Made by a program: the position numbers and the translations under genes. From Gordonibacter faecis (GTDB taxonomy: Bacteria > Actinomycetota > Coriobacteriia > Coriobacteriales > Eggerthellaceae), in assembly GCF_030077735.1 (NCBI RefSeq), contig NZ_JASJEU010000003.1, positions 124,001 through 188,000 of the forward strand: a stretch of 64,000 bases of DNA, written 5' to 3'. Positions 16,267 through 24,952 of the stretch are shown here, one piece after another. The stretch's first letter is position 1; every line of letters starts with the position of its first letter. The notes beneath the pieces are model-generated. The model was given only the letters and a program-made list of their open reading frames with translations, did no database searches and was not told the origin of the DNA.

Positions 16267-16702
16267 TGAGTACGGGGACGTAGGAGGCGTGGAGGACAGC
16301 GGTGCTTACGCTGCCGAGCATGCCGCGGACGGCGCCGAGGCCGCGGCTGCCCATGACGATGAGACCGCAGGGTTCCTCGGCGGCGAATCTGACGATTGCC
16401 TCTTGCGGCTTGCCGAAGGCAACGCGCAGGTCAACGGCATCTTCGAAGCCGGCGATGCGCTCTACCACCTGATGCTTGAGCGTCTCAAGATAGGGCTTCT
16501 CGTCTTCCGCTGCCGCTAGCGAAACGCCCGCTGCACGTGCAGCTGCTGCAAACGCCGGGTCAGCCTTTTTCGTGGGATCGCTCACACTGAGCACCACCAC
16601 CCGGCGCCCGAGCCCGCACTCCACCAACTCCAGTGCGTCCGCCAACGCTCGATTCGACGGCGCCGACCCGTCATAGGCAACCAAAATTTTCCCGTAACTC
16701 AC
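16256..16702 (-). CDS. Universal stress protein (UspA family)
   Basis: The 148-residue single Usp domain begins with 'ILVAYDGSAPSNRALADALEL' and ends with the ATP-binding loop 'MGSRGLGAVRGMLGSVS' (G-x2-G-x9-G-S type), so it belongs to the nucleotide-binding class. Such proteins help survival under starvation or redox stress. It overlaps the end of the DUF3784-like gene by 11 nt on the opposite strand, an unusual tail-to-tail overlap. It is probably monocistronic. Confidence 0.9.
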   Translation of the reverse strand: MSYGKILVAYDGSAPSNRALADALELVECGLGRRVVVLSVSDPTKKADPAFAAAARAAGVSLAAAEDEKPYLETLKHQVVERIAGFEDAVDLRVAFGKPQEAIVRFAAEEPCGLIVMGSRGLGAVRGMLGSVSTAVLHASYVPVLITK

Positions 16703-16788
16703 GTTCGCTCACTTTCGCCCTCTTGCCGAATGTTTTGCCGTCGCGTATTTTAGCACGTCATCAGGCGGATTGAGTATAGAGCGAGCGT

Positions 16789-17757
16789 TCACTTCCAGCG
16801 TATTTGAACGAGGTCAGGAAACGTTGTGGGTAAGGCACTTAGATCGAAGATGGCCAGCAACTCTTCGGGAGTGACCGGCTCATCGGTGGGCGCAAGGCCG
16901 GTAAGGCCGGCGATATGCCCGATGACGCCAGCAGGCGTGCTGAACCGTGCCAGCAATGCGTCGAGGGCGGCATCCTTGTCGCGCTTCGAGAGGCGGCGGT
17001 CGTGCTCGGCCGTGATAAGCGGCACGTGCGCGTAGGTGGGATGCGGCAGGTCGAGGAGTGTTTGCAAGTAGAGTTGCTGCGGCGTTGAGCACAGCAGGTC
17101 CACGCCGCGCACGACCGAGTTCACGCCCTGCTCTGCGTCGTCCACCACCACAGCCAACTGATAGGCGAATGCCCCGTCCGAGCGTCGCACGAGGAAATCG
17201 CCACAGTCATGCGCAAGGTTTTGGGCGTACGGCCCCTGTATGAGATCCGTGAAGGCAACGGTTTCATCAGGAACAATCAAACGTTCGGCAGGCGTACGCT
17301 CTGCGGCACGGCGAGCGCGCACTTCAGACGAAAGGCCCCGACAGGTTCCCGGATATACCGGCTTTTCGCCCCGATGCGGCGCCGAGGCCGCATGCAGATC
17401 GGCCCGCGTACAGAAACAGGGATACACCAACCCCTGTGCAACCAATTCCTCAAACGCTGCACGATATGCCTCAGTGCGGTCGTGCTGAAAGTACGGCCCT
17501 TCGTCCCATGTGAGTCCCAGCCGCTCGAAGTCACGCTGCACGGCATCTATGAACTGCGGTTTCGATCGCTCAGCGTCCAAGTCTTCGATGCGCAGCACCA
17601 CTCGCCCACCCTGCGACTTCGCCACCAACCACGCCACCAACGCCGCAAACACATTCCCCGCATGCATCCGCCCCGTAGGCGAAGGCGCAAACCGTCCCAC
17701 CACAGGAGTAGAAAAAGGTTGTACAGAATGCTGTTCTATGTGCTTTACGGTTTCCAT
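16789..17757 (-). CDS. gluQ: Glutamyl-Q tRNA(Asp) synthetase
   Basis: The 322-residue protein is a truncated glutamyl-tRNA synthetase: 'GRFAPSPTGRMHAGNVFAAL' carries the HIGH-like motif, 'RIEDLDAERSKPQFI' follows, and 'RRLSKRDKDAALDAL' is the KMSKS-like motif. Cysteines in 'CFCTRADLH' and 'YPGTCRGL' form the zinc site. The anticodon-binding domain is missing, as in GluQ-RS, which glutamylates queuosine in tRNA-Asp. The start at 17757 has only a weak ribosome site. A large hairpin repeat (17796-17903) lies just upstream. Confidence 0.9.
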   Translation of the reverse strand: METVKHIEQHSVQPFSTPVVGRFAPSPTGRMHAGNVFAALVAWLVAKSQGGRVVLRIEDLDAERSKPQFIDAVQRDFERLGLTWDEGPYFQHDRTEAYRAAFEELVAQGLVYPCFCTRADLHAASAPHRGEKPVYPGTCRGLSSEVRARRAAERTPAERLIVPDETVAFTDLIQGPYAQNLAHDCGDFLVRRSDGAFAYQLAVVVDDAEQGVNSVVRGVDLLCSTPQQLYLQTLLDLPHPTYAHVPLITAEHDRRLSKRDKDAALDALLARFSTPAGVIGHIAGLTGLAPTDEPVTPEELLAIFDLSALPTTFPDLVQIRWK

Positions 17758-17795
17758 TTATTAAGTATGTAGGTCGACGTCTCTTACAAGCGGAA

Positions 17796-17903
17796 GGAAC
17801 CGGAGGGGGTGTCCCGCGCGCAGTTCCGCACGAGCCGAACGCCCCAGCGGGGCGTTCGTGCAAGCCCAGGACTGTCTGAGCACGGGATGCCCCCTCCGGT
17901 TCC
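17796..17903. repeat. Large structured hairpin repeat, copy 1 (3' end of the ior-paaK operon)
   Basis: This is a 108-nt near-palindrome 22 nt downstream of the paaK stop. The outer arms pair (ggaaccggaggggg with cccccctccggttcc-side sequence) and the inner stem pairs cgaacgcccc with ggggcgttcg. Its core (ttccgcacgagccgaac, gttcgtgc, aggactg) is shared with the element at 22451-22572, while the paired bases of inner and outer stems differ in a compensatory way. This is good evidence for conserved folding. It may act as a 3'-end stabiliser or terminator-like element, or be a mobile palindrome. Confidence 0.75.
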
Positions 17904-17925
17904 CCTCTCCCCTGTTGATAGCAGG

Positions 17926-19299
17926 TTACTTCCGCAGGTCCTCAACGTGTTTGGCTTTGCCGGTGGTGCGTTCTATGCCACCGGGTTCGACGAGTTTTAC
18001 GTGGACGCCTACCAAAAGGACACCCTTCAAGCGCTCTTCGATGGAGCGGCGCAGGGCTTCCATTTCCTCGAACGAGTCCGAGAACGCCTCGGGTTTCAGT
18101 TCCGCGTGTACGGTCATGCGATCCATCCCGCCGACGCTCTCCACCACAATACGGTAGTGCGGCGTGACGCCCTCAATGCCAGCCAGCACGTCCTCCACCT
18201 GGGACGGGAACACGTTCGTGCCGCGAATGATAAGCATGTCATCCGAACGCGCGCGCACCTTCTGCATGCGGGCTGTCGTGCGACCGCAGGCGCAGGGCTC
18301 GGTCACAACGCGCGTGAGGTCGTGCGTGCGGTAGCGGAGCACGGGAATGGCCTGCTTGCCGAGGGGGGTCAACACCAGCTCGCCCTCTTCGCCCTCGCCC
18401 ACCGGCTCGCCCGTCTGGGGGTCAACAACCTCCCACAGGAAGTGGTCCTCGGCGATGTGCTGCATGTCGCGCGCAGCCAGACACTCGCCCGACACGCCGG
18501 GCCCCATGACCTCGGTCAGGCCGTAGTTGTCGGTGCACACGATGTGCATGCGGCTTTCGATCTCGGCTTTCAGGCCCGGCGGACACGGCTCGCCGCCGAA
18601 CAGGCCCACCCGCAGCGTGGATACCTCCCAATTAAAGCCCATTTGCTCCCCCACCTCGCACATATGCAGCGCGTAAGAGGGCGTGGCCACGAGCACCGTG
18701 GTACCGTAGTCCTCGATCATCTGGATGTGGCGCTCGGTGTTGCCCGAGCCTGCGGGAATCATCATGCAGCCGAGTTTCTGCAGCCCGTAGTGCAGGCCGA
18801 AACCGCCGGTGAACATGCCGTAGCCAAACGCCATCTGCGCGCGGTCGCCCGGCACCACGCCCGCCATCTGCACAAGGCGCATGATACAATCGGCCCAAAG
18901 CTCCATGTCGTGGGCGTTGTATCCCACCACAATAGGCTTGCCTGTGGTGCCGGATGATGCATGCAACTCCACTACTTCATCAAGCGGCACAGCGAAAAGG
19001 CCATACGGGAACGTATCGCGCAGCACCGACTTATCCGTGAAGGGAAGCTTGCGCACGTCTTCCAACGTGCGGATGTCAGCGGGCGTCACACCCGCTTCGT
19101 CCATGCGCGTGCGGTACCACTCCACGCGCTCGTAGGTCCATTTCACCTGTTCGATAAGCTTTTCCAACTGCAGCGCGCGAATCTGCTCACGCGAAGCGCA
19201 TTCGATGGTCGGGTTGTGGATGGGCAAATCGGAAAAATCCCCGGCCGCAGCGGCAGCGAGCGCCGCCCCTTTTACGGTCATATCCGCCACCGAGCTCAC
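17926..19299 (-). CDS. paaK: Phenylacetate-CoA ligase, copy 1
   Basis: The 457-residue adenylate-forming enzyme has the PaaK motifs: 'LHASSGTTGKPIVVGY' (P-loop-like, about 113-128), 'YGLTEVMGPGV', and a C-terminal domain with 'RSDDMLIIRGTNVFPSQVE'. Four cysteines including 'EPCACGRT' are typical. It activates phenylacetate or related aryl acids with ATP and CoA; in anaerobes that oxidise aromatic amino acids it can run towards ATP formation. It starts at a GTG that overlaps the ACT gene stop (GTGA), so it is coupled to iorA-iorB-ACT. There is an N-terminal extension of about 20 residues compared with copy 2. Confidence 0.93.
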   Translation of the reverse strand: MSSVADMTVKGAALAAAAAGDFSDLPIHNPTIECASREQIRALQLEKLIEQVKWTYERVEWYRTRMDEAGVTPADIRTLEDVRKLPFTDKSVLRDTFPYGLFAVPLDEVVELHASSGTTGKPIVVGYNAHDMELWADCIMRLVQMAGVVPGDRAQMAFGYGMFTGGFGLHYGLQKLGCMMIPAGSGNTERHIQMIEDYGTTVLVATPSYALHMCEVGEQMGFNWEVSTLRVGLFGGEPCPPGLKAEIESRMHIVCTDNYGLTEVMGPGVSGECLAARDMQHIAEDHFLWEVVDPQTGEPVGEGEEGELVLTPLGKQAIPVLRYRTHDLTRVVTEPCACGRTTARMQKVRARSDDMLIIRGTNVFPSQVEDVLAGIEGVTPHYRIVVESVGGMDRMTVHAELKPEAFSDSFEEMEALRRSIEERLKGVLLVGVHVKLVEPGGIERTTGKAKHVEDLRK

Positions 19300-19730
19300 C
19301 GTCCCTCAGGTGCGATGGGACGCACCAGGTCATGCTGTTCCATGAGTTCAACCGGCTCGCCTGCCAGCAGTTCTTCGGCGCGGGCGAGATCCTTCACCGA
19401 CAGCGCAATGTAGGTGGAAATGAGCGAGTAGCTATACGTCACATTGATGCCGCAACCAGCCATAATGCCCATGACGCGCGCCAGTTCGCCCGGCTTGTCG
19501 TCGAGGCGCACGCACAGCACCTCAGCGGTGGTGGCGGCCGCTCCCAGCTCCTGGAGCACCTGCATGGCGCGCTCGGGGTCATCCACGATGAAGCGCACAA
19601 TGCCGTAGTCGCCCGTGTCCGAGGCGCTGTAGCCGCGCACGCTCACCTTGGCGGCCACGAACGCGTCCAGCACGCGGCTCAAATGTCCCGGCTGGCTTTC
19701 CAAGAATACGCTGATCTGCTGAACGCTCAC
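19296..19730 (-). CDS. Tandem ACT-domain protein, copy 1
   Basis: The 144-residue protein consists of two ACT domains (about 3-66 and 70-135), each starting with a 'F-L-E-x-x-P-G-x-L' or 'D-x-P-G-E-L' ligand loop. ACT pairs bind amino acids and usually regulate a partner. It overlaps iorB and paaK by 4 nt on each side (GTGA junctions), so it is translated with them. Feedback control of the neighbouring ligase or oxidoreductase by an aromatic amino acid is a reasonable inference. A homologue accompanies the second paaK. Confidence 0.88.
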   Translation of the reverse strand: MSVQQISVFLESQPGHLSRVLDAFVAAKVSVRGYSASDTGDYGIVRFIVDDPERAMQVLQELGAAATTAEVLCVRLDDKPGELARVMGIMAGCGINVTYSYSLISTYIALSVKDLARAEELLAGEPVELMEQHDLVRPIAPEGR

Positions 19731-20341
19731 GAGCGCACCTCCTTATCAGCTTCCGCGCCCGATGCGTCAAGTGCGAACGCGCGCCCCGCGCGAAATGCCG
19801 CCAGGTTCGCCTCCACGGTCTTGGGCGGCACGCGATCGGCTATAACCTGTTCCCACGCTTCGGCTGCAAAGGGCAAGCGGGTGGAAAGCGCGCCCAACAG
19901 CACCACGTTCGTCGACTTCGCACTGCCCGCGGCGCGAGCAAGTTCACCTGCGGGAATGAGCGTGGCACCCGCCGCCGTCAACGTCTCGCGGGCTCCGGCC
20001 GGCATGACAGCGCGCCCGGTGGCTACGGGCAGCGGCTTGATGGCTTCGTCAGCGCTCAGCAGGTAGCCGCCCTGCTTGAGGAAGGGCAGGTTGCGTAGGG
20101 CTTCGGTAGTCTCAAACGACACCACGCAGTCGGCGCAACCAGGGTCGCACACCATGGAAGGCACCTCGTCGCCGAAGCGCACGACGGTGGTCACCGCGCC
20201 GCCGCGCTGCGCCATGCCGTGAATCTCCGACAACTTCACGAGCGAGCCCGCCGCAAGGGCCGTGCGCGCCAGCACGTCAGCCGCAAGAATGGTGCCCTGA
20301 CCACCCACGCCGCACAAAAGCACGGTTGTCGTACTACTCAT
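19727..20341 (-). CDS. iorB: Indolepyruvate ferredoxin oxidoreductase, beta subunit
   Basis: The 204-residue protein has the gamma-domain fold of 2-oxoacid ferredoxin oxidoreductases: 'LLCGVGGQGTILAADVLARTA' near the N-terminus binds CoA or nucleotide, followed by 'SEIHGMAQRGGAV'. With IorA it oxidatively decarboxylates aryl pyruvates to aryl-acetyl-CoA, reducing ferredoxin. The start at 20341 overlaps the iorA stop by 8 nt, and an upstream in-frame extension to 20503 lies inside iorA and is rejected. Confidence 0.93.
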   Translation of the reverse strand: MSSTTTVLLCGVGGQGTILAADVLARTALAAGSLVKLSEIHGMAQRGGAVTTVVRFGDEVPSMVCDPGCADCVVSFETTEALRNLPFLKQGGYLLSADEAIKPLPVATGRAVMPAGARETLTAAGATLIPAGELARAAGSAKSTNVVLLGALSTRLPFAAEAWEQVIADRVPPKTVEANLAAFRAGRAFALDASGAEADKEVRS

Positions 20342-22091
20342 GAGAGCCCCCTTTCGCCGCCGGTTCAGGTTGCACGATAGCCCCAAACGCGCAGTACTGA
20401 GCGCACTGCCCACACCCGATGCACAGGTCGGGGTCGATGTCGGCGCACCCGGTTTCAGCGTCCTTGGCAATGGCGGGGCACCCGAGTGTCGGGCACACGC
20501 CACACGCCGTGCAGTCGCCCGTCACCTCAAAGGCAGGCTTGCGCGTGCGCTCAAGCAGCACGCACGGGCTGCGGAATACGAGCACGGACAGTTCATCAGA
20601 GCTGGTAGCATCCTTGAGCGCGCGGCGCACGGCCAGCGCGTCATGCGGGTCGATAGTGCGCACATCCTCCACCCCAAGCGAGCGAACCACGCCTTCCAGG
20701 TCAAGCTCACGCGAGGGTCGCTTCTGCAATGTCTCACCGTTGAAGGGGTTACCCTGGCGGCCGGTCATGGCAGTCGTGCGGTTATCAAGCACGCACACCG
20801 TGCCCGACCCGCGGTTATAGACCGTAGAAATAAGCGAAGAAAGTCCCGAGTGCGCGAAGGTGGAGTCACCGATAACCGCCACCACGGGACGATGTTCGGT
20901 GCCCTCAAGTGCCAGCTCGAAACCGTGCGCCATGGACACGGAAGCGCCCATGTCAACGCACGTATCCATAGCGGAAAGCGGCGGCAACGCGCCCAGGGTA
21001 TAGCAGCCGATATCGCCCGTGACGATGGCCTTTAGGCGCGTGAGTTCCTTGAATACAAGGCGGTGCGGGCAACCCGGGCAGAGCGCTGGCGGACGACTCG
21101 GAAGGTTTTCTGGAGCGACCGCATGAGCAGGCGTCTCAAGCCCGAAAGCCGCGCGAATCAACCCCGGCGAAAGCTCCCCATCCTGCGGGAGCGGCGCTGC
21201 AAACTCCGCCACGTCAATCCCCAGTGCTCGCACGCCCTCAGTCAGATACTCGGAGGCCTCTTCCACCACATAGAGTGCGTCCACCGAATCCGCGAACGCG
21301 CGCAGTGCCTGGGCAGGAAGCGGCCACGTGCAGCCAAGCTTAAACACCGACGCGTCAGGCAACGCCTCAACAACGTGCTGATACGCCGCGCCCGCACACA
21401 CCACACCCGCCGCCGAGCCGCGCTGCTCAACGCGGTTAAACGGACAGTCTTCCACCCACGCGCGCAAATCTTCAATGCGAGAAAGTTGCACCTTACGGCG
21501 CGGCTTAGCAAACGCCGGCATCATGACCCACTTACCAGGGTCTTTCTCATAAGCTTTCAAGGGAACCTCAACACGCGGCCCGCACTCCACCGGTGTCTTC
21601 GTGTGCGAAACGCGCACCGAGGAACGCACGAAGAAGGGCACGTCGAAACGCTCAGACAACTCAAACGCATCACGGGTAAAGGCAAGCGCCTCAGCGGAGT
21701 CTGCCGGATCAAGCAGAGGAATATGCGCCGCACGCGCGTAATAGTGACTGTCCTGCTCGTTCTGGGATGAATACATCCCCGGGTCATCAGCCGCAAGCAC
21801 CACCAAACCGCCGCCGACGCCGGTATACGCAGCCGTAAACAGCGGATCAGCCGCCACATTCACGCCCACATGCTTCATAGTGGCAAGCACACGCGCACCG
21901 GCAGCCGACGCACCAATACCCACCTCAACAGCCACTTTTTCATTCACGCACCACTCGGCGTACACGCCCTCTTTCTCAGCAAACGCCTCAAGCGTTTCCG
22001 TAGAGGGCGTACCAGGATACGCCACACCAATGCGCGCACCCGCTTCCCATGCTCCCTGGGCGATGGCTTCGTTTCCTGACATCAGTTCCAT
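20334..22091 (-). CDS. iorA: Indolepyruvate ferredoxin oxidoreductase, alpha subunit
   Basis: The 585-residue protein combines an N-terminal pyrimidine-binding domain ('VAYPGTPSTETLEAF'), a TPP domain ('GDSTFAHSGLSSL', with 'CPGCPHR' before it) and a C-terminal ferredoxin domain with two cluster motifs ('CTACGVCPTLGCP' and 'CIGCGQCAQYC'). The first cluster motif has the irregular spacing typical of IorA. It starts the operon iorA-iorB-ACT-paaK, which converts aromatic 2-oxoacids to aryl-acetyl-CoA and then aryl acid. It can feed reduced ferredoxin to the Ech complex encoded at 29531-34951. Confidence 0.95.
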   Translation of the reverse strand: MELMSGNEAIAQGAWEAGARIGVAYPGTPSTETLEAFAEKEGVYAEWCVNEKVAVEVGIGASAAGARVLATMKHVGVNVAADPLFTAAYTGVGGGLVVLAADDPGMYSSQNEQDSHYYARAAHIPLLDPADSAEALAFTRDAFELSERFDVPFFVRSSVRVSHTKTPVECGPRVEVPLKAYEKDPGKWVMMPAFAKPRRKVQLSRIEDLRAWVEDCPFNRVEQRGSAAGVVCAGAAYQHVVEALPDASVFKLGCTWPLPAQALRAFADSVDALYVVEEASEYLTEGVRALGIDVAEFAAPLPQDGELSPGLIRAAFGLETPAHAVAPENLPSRPPALCPGCPHRLVFKELTRLKAIVTGDIGCYTLGALPPLSAMDTCVDMGASVSMAHGFELALEGTEHRPVVAVIGDSTFAHSGLSSLISTVYNRGSGTVCVLDNRTTAMTGRQGNPFNGETLQKRPSRELDLEGVVRSLGVEDVRTIDPHDALAVRRALKDATSSDELSVLVFRSPCVLLERTRKPAFEVTGDCTACGVCPTLGCPAIAKDAETGCADIDPDLCIGCGQCAQYCAFGAIVQPEPAAKGGSHE

Positions 22092-22247
22092 AGACGACCT
22101 TCCCCGCTTATGAGATACCTAACTGAAAAGTATACGGCAACCCAACAAATCTACTCAGATCAACTCCAACCCAAAACACAAACGGCACCCCAAAAGGCGC
22201 CGCTCGCATACTTCTAAAGCGCAGGAGCCCCTCCTGCTACCGCCACA

Positions 22248-22294
22248 CGGGATCCTTCGACTCCGCGCCTGGCGGCGCTCCGCTCAGGATGACA
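22248..22294. repeat. Dispersed palindromic repeat, GGATCCTTCGACT...CGCTCAGGATGACA type
   Basis: The element begins gggatccttcgactc and ends ctcaggatgaca, with a variable GC-rich centre that can fold. The preceding gctaccgcc-cacg also matches the copy at 55097. This is one of six copies in the window and lies in the 505-bp gap upstream of iorA. Confidence 0.8.
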
Positions 22295-22450
22295 AGGGGT
22301 AGCGCTTACGGCGAAGCGAGGAGGGCAGCGTTCGGGATTGAACCCCTTCTTCCCTTCTCAGGCCTCGACGCTCCTCCCCCGTAAAGTCCCGACGGAATAC
22401 AAAGCAGGCGTTACGAAAGTGTCCTAGCCAGAATCTTCGATAAGGTTAGA

Positions 22451-22572
22451 GGGCTGGTGGGCGTGAGGTGGGTGCCCTGCGTAGATTCCGCACGAGCCGA
22501 ACAGTCCAGTGGACTGTTCGTGCGAGCCAGGACTGCCCGAGCGCAGGGTATCCACCTCACGCCCACCAGCCC
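22451..22572. repeat. Large structured hairpin repeat, copy 2 (3' end of the FHA gene)
   Basis: This is a 122-nt near-palindrome 24 nt downstream of the FHA gene stop. The outer arms run gggctggtgggcgtgaggtg against its complement ending 22572; the inner stem pairs cgaacagtcc with ggactgttcg. It shares the core of the 17796 element in the same orientation relative to the upstream gene, with different but still paired stem bases. The rest of the 22092-22596 gap holds only this and the 22248 repeat; I see no gene. Confidence 0.75.
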
Positions 22573-22596
22573 GTCCCACACCCAACCAAAAAAGAG

Positions 22597-23046
22597 TTAT
22601 TCCGTCTGATACACCAAACAAAACGCCCCAATTTGAATAACGTCGCCGTTCTTCAGCGTGCGCGGAGCGTCGACGCTGTCGTTATTCACCCAGGTCCCGT
22701 TGAACGAGTTCAGGTCGCGCACCGCATGCCCGCCGTCAACCGGCTCGATGAGCGCATGCTCGCGCGACACCGTCATGTCGTTCAAAAACACATCGCGCTG
22801 CGGGCTACGCCCCACGGACAGCGGCTCATCTCCCAGGCGAAATGATACGCCGGTTTGCGGCCCACGTACCACACGCAATTCGGCCTGCGCTGAGGGAGCA
22901 GGTGCGGGCTTGGCCGCAAGTGGTTCGTCGCCAAGCGTGACGGGCGCAAAGCGCTGCGTGCTGCCAAGCAGCTTGAATCCGCAGTACGGGCAGGCCGCCG
23001 CCTCGGGGGGTAGTTCATTTCGGCACACAGGGCAGGTTTCGCTCAT
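22597..23046 (-). CDS. FHA-domain protein with N-terminal zinc ribbon
   Basis: The 149-residue protein has a double-CxxC zinc ribbon at residues 5-25 (CPVC and CPYCGF), a Pro/Ala linker, and an FHA domain at about 60-149 with the hallmark 'SVGRSPQRDVFLND', 'VSREHALI' and 'SFNGTWVN' motifs. FHA domains bind phosphothreonine peptides, and this architecture is common among actinobacterial wall and signalling adaptors. It lies 30 nt downstream of the D,D-carboxypeptidase gene and is probably co-transcribed, which suggests a link to cell-wall control by Ser/Thr kinases. Confidence 0.9.
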   Translation of the reverse strand: MSETCPVCRNELPPEAAACPYCGFKLLGSTQRFAPVTLGDEPLAAKPAPAPSAQAELRVVRGPQTGVSFRLGDEPLSVGRSPQRDVFLNDMTVSREHALIEPVDGGHAVRDLNSFNGTWVNNDSVDAPRTLKNGDVIQIGAFCLVYQTE

Positions 23047-23076
23047 GAAGGCTCCTTATCGGTTATCGCTGCCGGG

Positions 23077-24534
23077 TTATACGGCAGGCGCGGTCTTGTC
23101 AACAACGAGGGGTGTCTCGTTTACGGTGAGGGGTTCGGCTACGGTCGGCTGTCCGGAAAGCCCGCGGAACAGGCGATCCCACCAGATACCAATGCCCTGG
23201 AAGAAGTCAGGCGCCGCCACGTCTTCACAGGCTACCAGGTCATATTCGGCAATCACGGCGTTGCGCTGCTTGAACGTGATGGTGCCCACCTTGTCACCGG
23301 CGCGCACGTTGCCCGTCACCTGGTTAAACGAAAGCGACTGGCTCACGTTGCCGTTGAGGTCAAACACACGCACAGACGCAGTAGGGTCGGAAATCGTGGC
23401 CTTGACGGTTTTGTCAATCCATTCGGTGTGAGGTACCTCGGCCGCGATGGGCACCTCGGTTGCCTTGCCATTCATGGTCATGGTCGCCGTTTGGGAACTG
23501 TTGGCCAGCGTGTAGTCCACCTCGTGCTCATACACCCAGTTGAACAGCGTTTCGGCGTCGTCGAAGCGCTGTGCCTCAGAGGTGGAATGAATCACAATGG
23601 CATAGAGTTCCTTCTCGCCGTTGTTGGCCGCGCCCGCAAACGAGGGGCCAGCGAGCGCCGTAAAGCCCGTCTTGATGCCGATGGCAGGCTCGTAGTAATC
23701 AATGAGCTCGTCGGTGGATTCCAGGTTGATGGTGGCCCGCGAGCCATCGGCGCGCGTCACTACAATAGCCGTGTCGCCGCCGCCCACAATGGTGCGGAAC
23801 GTCTCATTCTTCATGGCGTACTGAGCAATGGTGGCCACATCAGAGGCGCAACTGTGCTGGTTACCGGCAAATTCCCCGTCATCAAGTCCATGGGGGTTTT
23901 CGAACACGGTGTCAATGCAGCCAAGCTCCGCCGCCTTGGCGTTCATGGCAGCCACGAAGGCATTCTCGGCAGAACTTGCAGTACCTTCGATTGCCACCGC
24001 AACATCTCCGTCTGTCGGTGCGTTCCACATCGTAGCACCAACCATCTCGGCAATGGCCACCGCGGCGTCGTTGCCCGAGGGCACCAGCAGCGCTTTCAGC
24101 GCCACCTCAAGCGGCATGGAATCGCCCTCCATCAAGCCAGCGGATGACTCACCCACCGCCGCGGCAGCAGCCGACACCACGACCGGCGTGTCAAGCGTAA
24201 CCGCGCCCGAAGCAGCGGCATCAAGTGCCACCACGGCGGTCATAATTTTGGTGATGGACGCAATCTGAGTAGGACTGGTCGCATTACGCTCGAAGTACAC
24301 CGTGCCGTCCTTGTCCATGACAAAGGCGTATTCCGCGTCAATATCGGGGCACTGCGCCACCGACAAGCCGCGCTCGTCCACGGTTTGGCCGAACACCACG
24401 TCGGCCTTGCGCACGTCAGCATATGCCGACATCGGCACAAACGGAAACACGACAAGCGTGAAGGCGAGGGCGCACGCCACCAGGCGCGCACCCTTCGCTG
24501 ATAGGGTATGATGCAAATGTTTAGCCCAGCTCAT
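23077..24534 (-). CDS. D-alanyl-D-alanine carboxypeptidase (S11 family, PBP5-like)
   Basis: The 485-residue exported protein has a signal peptide (cleavage likely after AYA, near residue 39) and the penicillin-binding motifs SITK (Ser94-Lys97), SGN (154-156) and KTG in 'IGIKTGFTAL'. A C-terminal beta-rich domain follows from about 380, and a final hydrophobic/amphipathic part may anchor it. It trims pentapeptide side chains in peptidoglycan. The start at 24534 overlaps the end of the ACT gene by 14 nt; a longer start at 24603 would bury the signal peptide and is rejected. Confidence 0.92.
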   Translation of the reverse strand: MSWAKHLHHTLSAKGARLVACALAFTLVVFPFVPMSAYADVRKADVVFGQTVDERGLSVAQCPDIDAEYAFVMDKDGTVYFERNATSPTQIASITKIMTAVVALDAAASGAVTLDTPVVVSAAAAAVGESSAGLMEGDSMPLEVALKALLVPSGNDAAVAIAEMVGATMWNAPTDGDVAVAIEGTASSAENAFVAAMNAKAAELGCIDTVFENPHGLDDGEFAGNQHSCASDVATIAQYAMKNETFRTIVGGGDTAIVVTRADGSRATINLESTDELIDYYEPAIGIKTGFTALAGPSFAGAANNGEKELYAIVIHSTSEAQRFDDAETLFNWVYEHEVDYTLANSSQTATMTMNGKATEVPIAAEVPHTEWIDKTVKATISDPTASVRVFDLNGNVSQSLSFNQVTGNVRAGDKVGTITFKQRNAVIAEYDLVACEDVAAPDFFQGIGIWWDRLFRGLSGQPTVAEPLTVNETPLVVDKTAPAV

Positions 24535-24949
24535 AGATTTCTTCGGGTTGAACCGGCTCGAAGCCCGCTGCAACCAACTTCTCCTCAATGTTGCTCTCGC
24601 CATCTACTTTCAGCACGTCAATGGCCATGTCCTCGTTCACCGAGAAGCAGTAGCCATACTCGACGTTGGTGCCCTGCTCATCCATAAACTCCAAGAGCGA
24701 CGCCAGGCCACCCGGGCGGTTCGGCACGCGCACAGCCAAAACCGGCGTCACCGTGGCGCGGTAGCCCGCCGCAAGCAGCGCCTCGGCCGCCGCGTCGGGG
24801 GTGTCGGTCAGCATGCGCACCACGCCGAAGTCGGCGGTGTCGGCCACGTTGAGCGCGTGCATGTTGATGCCCGCCTCGGATACCGTGCGGCAGGCGGCCG
24901 CCAGGCGACCCTTTTCGTTTTCCAGGAATACCGTCAGCTGAGAAATCAT
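24521..24949 (-). CDS. Tandem ACT-domain protein, copy 2
   Basis: The 142-residue protein has two ACT domains, opening 'MISQLTVFLENEKGRLAAAC' and with a second loop 'VPNRPGGLASLLEFMDEQG'. It resembles the protein at 19296-19730 in length and layout. It follows the second paaK by 3 nt and overlaps the carboxypeptidase gene by 14 nt. Conserved pairing of this ACT type with PaaK at two sites supports a regulatory or stabilising role for the ligase; the ligand is unknown but probably an aromatic amino acid or derivative. Confidence 0.88.
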   Translation of the reverse strand: MISQLTVFLENEKGRLAAACRTVSEAGINMHALNVADTADFGVVRMLTDTPDAAAEALLAAGYRATVTPVLAVRVPNRPGGLASLLEFMDEQGTNVEYGYCFSVNEDMAIDVLKVDGESNIEEKLVAAGFEPVQPEEIYELG

Positions 24950-24952
24950 GGC

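Noticed and set aside
17809..18957. 382-codon open frame on the plus strand
   Set aside because: Antisense to paaK copy 1 and running through the hairpin repeat. The composition is His/Arg-rich with no domain.
22092..22596. Open frames spanning the large hairpin repeat, with similar peptides at 17809 and 22468
   Set aside because: The peptide similarity (RFRTSRT...VRAS) comes from the repeated DNA itself. Neither frame has a ribosome site and both run into neighbouring genes.
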